A DNA stretch of 10,845 nt. It comes from Prevotella sp. UBA6387. GTDB lineage: Bacteria; Bacteroidota; Bacteroidia; Bacteroidales; Bacteroidaceae. The notes below the pieces were generated by a model, which was given only the letters and a program-made list of their open reading frames with translations, did not search any database and was not told where the DNA came from. The position numbers were made by a program, and so were the translations under genes. Below, in pieces: positions 1-5,727 of the stretch; positions within the stretch are counted from its first letter, which is position 1; every line of letters starts with the position of its first letter. The stretch covers positions 13,347-24,191 of the forward strand of contig DJQL01000133.1 in the NCBI GenBank assembly GCA_002437565.1, given 5' to 3'.

Positions 1-216
1 GTTGACGAAATCCCATACCTCTTTATTGGACGTGTGGAATATGTGCGCGCCATACTTGTGCACGTTGATGCCTTCCACACGTTCACAATAGACATTGCCA
101 CCGAGCTGTTGACGCTTGTCGATGACCAGACATCGTTTGCCTTGCATACGGGCAAAATGGGCAAACGTCGCCCCGAAGAGTCCGGAGCCAACAATCAAGT
201 AGTCGTATGTCTTCAT
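1..216 (-). CDS. glf: UDP-galactopyranose mutase, N-terminal part (cut by window edge)
   Basis: The 72 visible codons begin at the ATG at 216 and run off the left edge. UDP-galactopyranose mutase is a cytoplasmic FAD enzyme that interconverts UDP-galactopyranose and UDP-galactofuranose, the donor for galactofuranose in surface polysaccharides. The N-terminus has the Rossmann FAD-binding pattern GSGLFG at residues 10-15, followed by an acidic-ended strand LVID and then LGGN. Next comes KYGAHIFHTSNKEVWDFV, the hallmark block of the Glf family, with the His-rich GAHIFHT stretch near the flavin. The start lies 9 bp after the upp stop, so the two genes are probably co-transcribed. No separate promoter is visible in that gap. 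The family assignment is confident even though only about a fifth of a usual-length protein is present. The role in a particular glycan cannot be inferred. Confidence 0.9.
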   Translation of the reverse strand, partial: MKTYDYLIVGSGLFGATFAHFARMQGKRCLVIDKRQQLGGNVYCERVEGINVHKYGAHIFHTSNKEVWDFVN

Positions 217-225
217 GGTGAAACG

Positions 226-888
226 TTATAATTTGTCGCCATAGCAGAGGTCGCCAGCGTCGCCGAAGCCAGGCACTATATACTTGTGTTCGTTCATGCC
301 AGGGTCTATGGCCGCGCACCATATGGTCGTCCTGTCATCTGGGAATACCTTTTTAATGTGTTCAATCCCCTCTACCGTGGCTATCACGCAGCAAACATGT
401 ATGCGCTTTGGCATGCCCTTTGTCAAGAAAGCCTTGTAGCCAAGTTCCATGCTGCCACCCGTGGCAAGCATCGGGTCGGCTATGATGAGCGTCTTTTCGT
501 TTATGGAAGGCGTGGCGAGATACTCCACGTGTATGCCCACCTCGTGGTGCTCCGCGTCGGTATATTCACGGTAGGCCGACACGAAAGCGTTGCCGGCATG
601 GTCGAAAACGTCAAGGAAACCCTCATGAAATGGCAGGCCCGCGCGGAAAATGGTGGCGAGCACCACATCGTCTGATGGCACGTTGACCTTGGAGACACCT
701 AAGGGCGTGACCACGTCACGTGTCTCGTAGTGGAGCTGTTTGGACACTTCAAAGGCTTCATACCAGCCCACGCGTCGTATATTGTTGCGGAAAAGCAAGC
801 GGTTTCTTTGGTAATCCTTGTCGCGCATCTCGGCGATATATTGGCCAACAATGCTGTTGATATCGGAAATATTTACGACCTCTATCAT
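226..888 (-). CDS. upp: Uracil phosphoribosyltransferase
   Basis: This 220-residue cytoplasmic enzyme of pyrimidine salvage joins uracil to PRPP to give UMP and pyrophosphate. The length is close to the usual 205-220 residues. The PRPP-binding signature LIIADPMLATGGS is at residues 134-146. The conserved FRAGLPF block is at 81-87 and the C-terminal uracil-recognition segment GFGDAGD is at 207-213. That segment continues LCYG, where many bacterial enzymes have RxYG; this kind of variation fits a Bacteroidetes-type UPRT. The ATG at 888 was chosen because the family-like sequence begins close to it and no upstream in-frame start precedes it. The leader upstream is A-rich without a Shine-Dalgarno, as is usual in this phylum. 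It is the first gene of a probable upp-glf transcript. Confidence 0.95.
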   Translation of the reverse strand: MIEVVNISDINSIVGQYIAEMRDKDYQRNRLLFRNNIRRVGWYEAFEVSKQLHYETRDVVTPLGVSKVNVPSDDVVLATIFRAGLPFHEGFLDVFDHAGNAFVSAYREYTDAEHHEVGIHVEYLATPSINEKTLIIADPMLATGGSMELGYKAFLTKGMPKRIHVCCVIATVEGIEHIKKVFPDDRTTIWCAAIDPGMNEHKYIVPGFGDAGDLCYGDKL

Positions 889-905
889 ATTTATATTTAA
901 GTTGA

Positions 906-926
906 TTGTCTATTGTTTATTGTTTA
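906..926. repeat. Short heptamer tandem repeat in the upp leader
   Basis: Three consecutive 7-bp units are present: ttgtcta (906-912), ttgttta (913-919) and ttgttta (920-926). The last two are identical and the first differs at one base. They lie between the candidate upp -7 box and the upp start codon, so they would be in the transcribed leader. The array could be ordinary low-complexity leader sequence or a slippage-prone tract. Confidence 0.55.
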
Positions 927-939
927 TAGTTTCATATTG

Positions 940-974
940 CAAAGTTAAGCAAAATATAAGTTTGAACAGGCAAA
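940..974 (-). promoter_or_regulatory. Candidate upp promoter (Bacteroidetes type)
   Basis: Read on the minus strand, TAACTTTG at 947-940 matches the Bacteroidetes -7 consensus TAnnTTTG exactly. A TTTG lies upstream at 974-971, but the spacer is 23 bp instead of the usual 19-21, so the -33 assignment is weak. Transcription would start near 933, giving a leader of about 45 nt that contains the ATTGT-type heptamer repeats at 906-926. Confidence 0.45.
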
Positions 975-1056
975 AAGTGGCAAAAGTTATCTTCGCAATG
1001 ACAACTGCGTTTAGCAAAACGAACCAAGATGGGACGGTTTTAATTTCTTTAACCTA

Positions 1057-1097
1057 AAAAAGTTTTAGAACGCGCGAAAAAACGCGCAAGACTTTTT
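1057..1097. promoter_or_regulatory. Repeat/inverted-repeat element next to the pckA -33 box (possible operator)
   Basis: Two direct copies of AACGCGC (1069-1075 and 1081-1087) lie just upstream of the pckA -33 box. They also form a GCGCG/CGCGC inverted pair (1072-1076 with 1083-1087). This is nested inside an outer inverted pair, AAAAAGT (1057-1063) and ACTTTTT (1091-1097), which runs into the -33 TTTG. The arrangement could be a regulator site. No known binding motif was recognised, so the role is a guess. Confidence 0.35.
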
Positions 1098-1125
1098 GCC
1101 GTGCCTGTAAGTTTTGCTACCTTTG
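1095..1125 (+). promoter_or_regulatory. pckA promoter (Bacteroidetes -33/-7)
   Basis: TTTG at 1095-1098 and TACCTTTG at 1118-1125 are separated by 19 bp, a perfect fit to the Bacteroidetes housekeeping consensus TTTG-N19-21-TAnnTTTG. The expected transcription start is near 1132, leaving an A-rich leader of about 44 nt without Shine-Dalgarno before the pckA ATG at 1176. The quality of the match fits strong expression. Confidence 0.8.
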
Positions 1126-1175
1126 CCATCGAAAACAGAAAGTCACATTATTAACAACTAATACATTTTACAAAA

Positions 1176-2792
1176 ATGGCAAAGTTTGACAAATCAGTAT
1201 TGGCAAGCTACGGAATCCAGACAGGTACTGCTGAGGTTCTGTACAATCCTTCTTACGAGGTTCTGTTCAACGAGGAGACAAAGGAAGGCCTTGAGGGCTT
1301 CGACAAGTGCGTAGAGACCGAGCTTGGCGCAGTGAGCTGCAAGACAGGTATTTACACTGGTCGTTCTCCTAAGGACAAGTTCATCGTTGACGATGCCACT
1401 TCACACGACACCGTATGGTGGGACTCTGAGGAGTATCACAACGATAACCACCGCGCGAGCCTTGAGGCTTGGAAAGCTGTCAAGAAGATTGCACAAGAAG
1501 AGCTGAGCAACAAGAAGCTGTATGTCGTTGATGGTTATTGCGGCACACACCGCGACACTCGCATGAAGGTTCGCTTCATCGTTGAGGTAGCATGGCAGGC
1601 TCACTTCGTGACAAATATGTTCATCCGTCCAAAGACAGAGGCCGACTTCGAACAGGAGCCAGACTTCATTGTCTACAACGCATCTAAGGCTAAGGTTGAG
1701 AACTGGAAGGAACTTGGCCTCCATTCAGAGACAGCCGTTGTGTTCAACGTGACAAGCAAAGAGCAGGTCATCATCAACACATGGTACGGTGGTGAGATGA
1801 AGAAGGGTATGTTCTCTATGCAGAACTACTTCCTCCCACTTCGTGGCATCGCTTCTATGCACTGCTCTGCAAACACTGATAAGAACGGTGAGAACACCGC
1901 TATCTTCTTCGGTCTGTCAGGCACAGGTAAGACCACTCTTTCTACAGATCCTAAGCGTAACCTCATCGGTGACGATGAGCACGGATGGGACGACAAGGGT
2001 ATCTTCAACCTCGAGGGTGGCTGCTACGCAAAGGTCATCAACCTTGATAAGGACGCTGAGCCTGACATCTATGGTGCCATCACACGCGATGCTCTTCTTG
2101 AGAACGTCACAGTGGACGAGAATGGCAAGATCGATTTCGCAGACAAGAGCGTGACAGAGAACACTCGTGTGTCATATCCTATCTATCACATCAAGAACAT
2201 ACAGCGTCCTGAGAGTCAGGGCCCAGCTGCAAAGCAGGTAATCTTCCTTTCTGCTGATGCATTCGGTGTACTGCCTCCAGTGTCTATCCTTAGCCCTGAG
2301 CAGACAAAGTACTACTTCCTCTCTGGCTTCACCGCTAAGTTGGCTGGCACAGAGCGTGGCATCACAGAGCCTACTCCTACATTCTCAGCTTGCTTCGGTC
2401 AGGCATTCCTGGAGTTGCACCCAACAAAGTATGCTGAGGAACTCGTTAAGCACATGCAGAAGAGCGGTGCTAAGGCTTACCTCGTGAACACTGGTTGGAA
2501 CGGTACTGGCAAGCGTATCTCTATCCGTGATACACGTGGTATCATCGACCGCATTCTCGATCACGAGATTGACAAGGCTCCTACGAAGACCATTCCTTAC
2601 TTCGACTTCGTCGTTCCTACAGAGCTTGAGGGCGTGAACAAGGACATCCTTGATCCTCGCGACACCTACAAGAACGCTTCTGAGTGGGATGAGAAGGCTA
2701 AGGATCTCGCTGCTCGCTTCATCAAGAACTTCAAGAAGTATGAGGGCAACGAGGCTGGTAAGGCTCTCGTGGCTGCTGGTCCAAAGCTCTAA
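1176..2792 (+). CDS. pckA: Phosphoenolpyruvate carboxykinase (ATP)
   Basis: This 538-residue cytoplasmic enzyme interconverts oxaloacetate + ATP and PEP + CO2 + ADP. In succinate-forming Bacteroidetes it is thought to work mainly in the carboxylating direction (family knowledge, not shown here). The length matches the ATP-dependent family (E. coli 540). Visible landmarks are TGRSPKDKF at 61-69, with Arg63 for substrate; YGGEMKKGMF at 204-213, with metal/CO2-site Lys; His229 in SMH; the P-loop GLSGTGKT at 246-253; the metal-binding Asp pair in LIGDDEHGW at 263-271; and Arg331 in ENTRVSYP. All key residues are present at an offset of two from E. coli numbering. The gene has its own strong promoter and terminator, so it is monocistronic. 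Its codons (AAG, GGT, CGT, CCT, TCT, GCT) differ visibly from the GGC/GCC-rich flanking genes, as expected for a very highly expressed gene. Confidence 0.97.
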   Translation: MAKFDKSVLASYGIQTGTAEVLYNPSYEVLFNEETKEGLEGFDKCVETELGAVSCKTGIYTGRSPKDKFIVDDATSHDTVWWDSEEYHNDNHRASLEAWKAVKKIAQEELSNKKLYVVDGYCGTHRDTRMKVRFIVEVAWQAHFVTNMFIRPKTEADFEQEPDFIVYNASKAKVENWKELGLHSETAVVFNVTSKEQVIINTWYGGEMKKGMFSMQNYFLPLRGIASMHCSANTDKNGENTAIFFGLSGTGKTTLSTDPKRNLIGDDEHGWDDKGIFNLEGGCYAKVINLDKDAEPDIYGAITRDALLENVTVDENGKIDFADKSVTENTRVSYPIYHIKNIQRPESQGPAAKQVIFLSADAFGVLPPVSILSPEQTKYYFLSGFTAKLAGTERGITEPTPTFSACFGQAFLELHPTKYAEELVKHMQKSGAKAYLVNTGWNGTGKRISIRDTRGIIDRILDHEIDKAPTKTIPYFDFVVPTELEGVNKDILDPRDTYKNASEWDEKAKDLAARFIKNFKKYEGNEAGKALVAAGPKL

Positions 2793-2807
2793 ACTTAAAA
2801 TGTTATG

Positions 2808-2834
2808 TCTTTCTGCCTAATAAGGGCAGAAGGA
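2808..2834 (+). other. Hairpin in the pckA 3' untranslated region
   Basis: TTCTGCC at 2811-2817 pairs perfectly with GGCAGAA at 2825-2831. The stem extends outward through a T-G wobble to ten pairs, with a 7-nt loop. No U-run follows, so it is not itself an intrinsic terminator. It sits 15 nt after the pckA stop and just ahead of the terminator hairpin, where it could stabilise the 3' end of the mRNA. Confidence 0.5.
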
Positions 2835-2848
2835 TTCAGTGAATAATT

Positions 2849-2896
2849 AAAGCAGATTGCGTAAACTGACATGTCGGTTTTGCAATCTGCTTTTTT
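2849..2896 (+). terminator. pckA intrinsic terminator
   Basis: A perfect 12-bp stem is formed by AAAGCAGATTGC (2849-2860) and GCAATCTGCTTT (2882-2893). The strand runs into six T residues at 2891-2896 and further T-rich sequence. The 21-nt interior can pair further (AAACTG with CGGTTT, one G-U pair), making one long hairpin. It faces the minus-strand terminator of the convergent GH130 gene. Confidence 0.88.
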
Positions 2897-2950
2897 ATTT
2901 TATTCTATTTGTTGCGTGCATGATAACAGAACATGGTATATGAGATTCTG

Positions 2951-2999
2951 AAAATAAAAAGTGGGGGTAAAACGCAATATGCGTTTTACCCCCACTTTT
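2951..2999 (-). terminator. Intrinsic terminator of the MFS-GH130 operon (nearly symmetrical)
   Basis: GTGGGGGTAAAACGC (2961-2975) and GCGTTTTACCCCCAC (2981-2995) form a perfect 15-bp stem around the loop AATAT. Flanking A4/T4 (2957-2960 with 2996-2999) extends it to 19 bp. Read on the minus strand it lies 27 bp after the GH130 stop and is followed by TTTTTATTTT, a proper U-tract. The plus-strand reading also has four Ts, so the element may stop transcription from both sides. Confidence 0.88.
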
Positions 3000-3026
3000 G
3001 GCTTTTGTGTATATTTCAGTTGTGGC

Positions 3027-4025
3027 TTAGATTATGCTGTTCTTCTTTGTCCACTCCACAATCTCAGGAATGTAACCGAAAGCGAGACCTGTTACGGTGT
3101 CGGCGCAACCGTAGTAAACGGCTATGCGGCCAGTCTCAGAGTCGTGAACCTCGGCGCATGGGAAGCAAACGTTTGGCACGTCGCCCATGCACTCGTATGG
3201 CGTTTGTGGGGAAATGAGGTAAGGACCTGAGCGATGTGTCGCCTTCCAAGGTTGCTCAAGGTCGAGCAATGCGGATCCGAAGGCGTATACATAGCCGTTG
3301 CATGAATGCAGCACGCCATGGTAGAACAACAGCCAGCCTTCGGATGTCTTCACGGGCACAGGGCCTGCACCAATCTTCATGCACTGCCAAGCCGAAACCT
3401 CGAACGCCGCTGGAGCCATGACGTGGCGGTGGTGTCCCCAGAACTCCATGTCGGGTGACTCGCTGTAGAAGATGTCACCGAATGCCGTGTGTCCCGTGTC
3501 GCTCGGGCGAGAGAGCATTACGAAGCGTCCGTTGATCTTCTCAGGGAAGAGCACGCCGTTGCGATTGTATGGCAAGAAGGCGTTCTCGAGCTGGTGGAAC
3601 GTCTTGAAGTCCTTTGTCCATGCCACGCCGATAGTAGGCCCATAGTAGCCGTTGCACCATGTCACGTAGTAGCGATCCTCTATAAAGCATACGCGTGGGT
3701 CGTAACCGTATACCCACTTGCCTATTTCCTCGTTGTCGCACTCGAAGCGCAGCGGTTCCTCGTTGATGTTCCATTTGACGCCATCCTTTGAGAAGCCGAC
3801 GTGCAGCACCATGCGGCGGTTGGTGTCGTCGCAACGGAACACTCCGGCGAATCCCTCGCCGAAAGGCACGACAGCACTGTTGAAAATGCTGTTGCTTGTG
3901 GGCAACAGGTCGCGTGGTATTATTGGGTTTTTCGAACAACGCCACAACGGTGAGCGTGCGCCCTCGGGACGGTCTTCCCAAGGCATATTTGGCAACGGAT
4001 TGCCTGAAATGATGAGTTTGCTCAT
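3027..4025 (-). CDS. GH130 family beta-1,4-mannoside phosphorylase
   Basis: This 332-residue protein has no signal peptide and is predicted to be cytoplasmic. GH130 phosphorylases cleave beta-1,4-mannosidic bonds with inorganic phosphate, releasing alpha-mannose 1-phosphate. The five-bladed propeller family is recognised from NPLPNMPWEDRP at residues 9-20; the YGYDPRV motif at 106-112, whose Asp109 is the expected general acid; NRNGVLFP (Arg155) and LSRPSD (Arg173), with His236 in FYHG, as likely phosphate ligands; and GDVPNVCFPC at 281-290. The length fits the shorter subfamily (mannooligosaccharide or Man-GlcNAc type) better than the roughly 390-residue mannosylglucose phosphorylases, but the exact acceptor cannot be fixed. 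The start at 4025 is preferred over an in-frame ATG at 4103: family sequence begins there, and the longer form adds 26 unrelated basic residues and overlaps the upstream gene. It lies 22 bp after the MFS stop in the same operon. Confidence 0.9.
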   Translation of the reverse strand: MSKLIISGNPLPNMPWEDRPEGARSPLWRCSKNPIIPRDLLPTSNSIFNSAVVPFGEGFAGVFRCDDTNRRMVLHVGFSKDGVKWNINEEPLRFECDNEEIGKWVYGYDPRVCFIEDRYYVTWCNGYYGPTIGVAWTKDFKTFHQLENAFLPYNRNGVLFPEKINGRFVMLSRPSDTGHTAFGDIFYSESPDMEFWGHHRHVMAPAAFEVSAWQCMKIGAGPVPVKTSEGWLLFYHGVLHSCNGYVYAFGSALLDLEQPWKATHRSGPYLISPQTPYECMGDVPNVCFPCAEVHDSETGRIAVYYGCADTVTGLAFGYIPEIVEWTKKNSII

Positions 4026-4047
4026 GATTTTGTTTATGTTTAAGAGT

Positions 4048-5406
4048 TTAACTTTCCTGTGTTTCACAATTTTTTTTCTTGTCAGGGTATGTGAACGGCA
4101 CAAACCACGTGATTAGGAATGCTGGAATCGTGCACGCGAGCACGAAGATGAAGAAGTCGCGATAGCCGAGCCAGTCGCTCACGAATCCGCTGAGCATGCC
4201 CGGCAACATCACGCCAAGGTTCATTATGCCAGAGGCGAAGGCATAGTGTGCCATTTGGTGTTTTCCTGGCGCGACCTGTTGCATCATGAACAGTGTCAAG
4301 CCAACGAATCCGAATCCGTAGCCGAAGTATTCGAGCACAATGCCACCGCCAATGATCCATAGGCTCTCTGGTTGGTATATTGCCAGAAGCGTGTAGGCCA
4401 CGAATGGCAGGTTGAACACGCAGCAGAGCGAGAAGAGCGACTTCTGAAGTCCGCGGTGTGCTATGTAGTATCCGGCGAGTATGCTTCCGATCACGAATGC
4501 CGCGGCTCCAAATGTGCCGTAGCAGATACCTATCTGCTCCTCGGAGAGCCCGAGACCTTGGCTGGCACGATCCGCCTTGAGAAACAGTGGCACAATCTTC
4601 ATCACGAATCCCTCGGCGAAACGGTACAGAATGATGAAGCAAATATAATATATAATGTGGCGCTTGCGGAAGAAGTCGGCGAACACGCCGCCTAACTCGC
4701 GCATGGTTTCCTTGAATCCAGGTTTCTCTTCGGCTTTTTTCTTGGCGTCGGCCGGCAAGAATTTGATATGGTACAGTCCAAGGAGCACCATCACGACACC
4801 TATTATTGCCATGATGGTCGTCCATGCCATGACCGTACCATGGTGTTTGGCGGCAGCCGCGGCAGCCGCGTCAAGTCCTGTCACGTCGCCTGTGAAATGC
4901 TTTATCAGCGTACCGGCAAGGTAAACCAGGCCGCCTGTTGCCGCTATTTTCGCTATGTTGTAGAAAGCTCCCTGCCACCCTATGTATTTAGCCTGGTCTT
5001 CAGTGGACAGTGTGGCCATATACACGCCATCCGCGGCCACGTCGTGCGTGGCTCCGCTCAGTGCGATAACGGCAAGCAGAGCTATTGCCACGGCAAAGAA
5101 ATCGGGCAAGTGCAATGCCATTGCCACGAGGCCGAACACGCATCCAGTGGCGATCTGCGTCACTATGACGAAGAATTTCTTGGTCTTATAGATTTCAAGC
5201 AACGGACTCCACAATGGTTTGAGTGTCCACGGGAACATTATTATCGATGTCCAAAATGCTATTTGAGCGTCGCTGATGTCGAGCCCCTTGAACATAAGGG
5301 TACAAACCATGTTGAGTACCACGAATGGCATGCCCATGGCAAAGTAAAGGGTAGGCACCCATGATATGGGGCTACGCTTGGATGATGTGACAGGAGTAGG
5401 TTCCAT
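4048..5406 (-). CDS. MFS permease, probably for beta-mannosides
   Basis: This 452-residue polytopic inner-membrane protein has about a dozen hydrophobic segments, starting near residue 15 and ending near 437, with a charged cytoplasmic loop (DAKKKAEEKPGFKETMRELGG, about 220-240) between the two halves. The segment SGATHDVAADGVYM (117-130) resembles the conserved helix of the AmpG-like/SLC33-like branch of the major facilitator superfamily. The gene directly precedes a GH130 phosphorylase. In Bacteroidetes mannan and N-glycan loci, MFS permeases next to GH130 genes are proposed to import mannosyl disaccharides. The substrate here is inferred from that pairing alone. An unusual run of seven alanines (180-186) sits in the loop before a transmembrane segment. 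The ATG at 5406 is the first in-frame start and is followed by a short hydrophilic tail before helix 1. Confidence 0.85.
   Translation of the reverse strand: MEPTPVTSSKRSPISWVPTLYFAMGMPFVVLNMVCTLMFKGLDISDAQIAFWTSIIMFPWTLKPLWSPLLEIYKTKKFFVIVTQIATGCVFGLVAMALHLPDFFAVAIALLAVIALSGATHDVAADGVYMATLSTEDQAKYIGWQGAFYNIAKIAATGGLVYLAGTLIKHFTGDVTGLDAAAAAAAKHHGTVMAWTTIMAIIGVVMVLLGLYHIKFLPADAKKKAEEKPGFKETMRELGGVFADFFRKRHIIYYICFIILYRFAEGFVMKIVPLFLKADRASQGLGLSEEQIGICYGTFGAAAFVIGSILAGYYIAHRGLQKSLFSLCCVFNLPFVAYTLLAIYQPESLWIIGGGIVLEYFGYGFGFVGLTLFMMQQVAPGKHQMAHYAFASGIMNLGVMLPGMLSGFVSDWLGYRDFFIFVLACTIPAFLITWFVPFTYPDKKKNCETQES
4850..4870. repeat. 9-bp tandem repeat encoding poly-alanine in the MFS permease
   Basis: The unit gcggcagcc occurs at 4850-4858 and 4859-4867, followed by a partial gcg (4868-4870). 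Read on the minus strand it encodes exactly the seven-alanine run at residues 180-186 of the permease. Because the unit is a multiple of three, gain or loss of copies would keep the frame. Confidence 0.75.
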
Positions 5407-5482
5407 TCTGAATTTTCTGTTTTATGTGTCTTTTTTGTTTTTTTATTTGCTTCGCGGTTACCATATGTAGGTTTATTGCATA

Positions 5483-5490
5483 CAAAATTA
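5483..5490 (-). promoter_or_regulatory. Candidate -7 box for the MFS-GH130 operon
   Basis: TAATTTTG (minus strand, 5490-5483) matches TAnnTTTG. A TTTG at the usual 19-21 bp upstream is not present, so the -33 part is missing or degenerate and the promoter may need an activator. Transcription would start near 5476, giving a leader of about 70 nt. Confidence 0.45.
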
Positions 5491-5668
5491 TGAAAAAAAA
5501 ACGACAATGGCTTTTTTTATAATCCCTTTTAATTAAGAAAGTTCAATCTTTTTCATCAAGCATAACCTTTATAAACGTATAGTTATAAGAAATTGTTAGT
5601 TCGGCAGTTCCGGATTATCATCATTTTTAGTGATTTTTGCTCTGTTTGATAAATTAAGCCATGCAATT

Positions 5669-5700
5669 ATTGCGTATGTAAGGTAAAAACAATACTTTTG
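5669..5700 (+). promoter_or_regulatory. Promoter of the TonB-receptor operon
   Basis: TACTTTTG at 5693-5700 matches the Bacteroidetes -7 consensus. ATTG at 5669-5672 is a three-of-four match to the -33 TTTG with a 20-bp spacer. Transcription would start near 5707, giving a short leader of about 20 nt, so a large leader riboswitch is unlikely. Confidence 0.65.
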
Positions 5701-5727
5701 CAACTAAAAGGCTAATACGTATATGTT

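Larger units (their letters stand above)
5407..5727. other. Divergent intergenic region between the MFS and TonB-receptor operons
   Basis: This 321-bp AT-rich stretch has no credible ORF. It holds the leaders and promoters of two divergent operons. Small symmetrical elements are the pair ATAAC (5562-5566) / GTTAT (5582-5586), which flanks two copies of TTATAA (5569-5574 and 5583-5588), and the palindrome TACGTA (5715-5720) just before the receptor start. None matches a regulator motif that I can name. Confidence 0.5.

Noticed and set aside
286..675. 129-codon open frame antisense to upp
   Set aside because: It lies entirely opposite a confident UPRT gene and has no recognisable motif.
818..1057. 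79-codon plus-strand open frame across the upp start and the intergenic region
   Set aside because: It begins inside upp on the opposite strand and runs through the leader repeats and promoter region, with no family resemblance.
2933..3230. Two overlapping plus-strand open frames of about 90 codons spanning the operon terminator
   Set aside because: They run through a perfect terminator hairpin and then antisense to the GH130 gene; their composition is unlike a real protein.
3541..3981. 146-codon open frame overlapping the GH130 gene in another minus-strand frame
   Set aside because: It is an Arg-rich frame shadow; the conserved GH130 motifs are all in the other frame.
4026..4103. In-frame upstream extension of the GH130 gene to an ATG at 4103
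   Set aside because: The added 26 residues are basic and unlike the family, the extension overlaps the end of the permease gene by 56 bp, and family-like sequence begins at the ATG at 4025.
4082..4825. 247-codon open frame on the minus strand inside the permease gene
   Set aside because: It is an alternate frame of a clear polytopic MFS protein, is Arg/His-rich with low-complexity composition, and shows no recognisable domain or own start signals.
4768..5364. 198-codon open frame antisense to the permease gene
   Set aside because: It is an antisense shadow with Cys/His-rich unnatural composition and no promoter or family resemblance.
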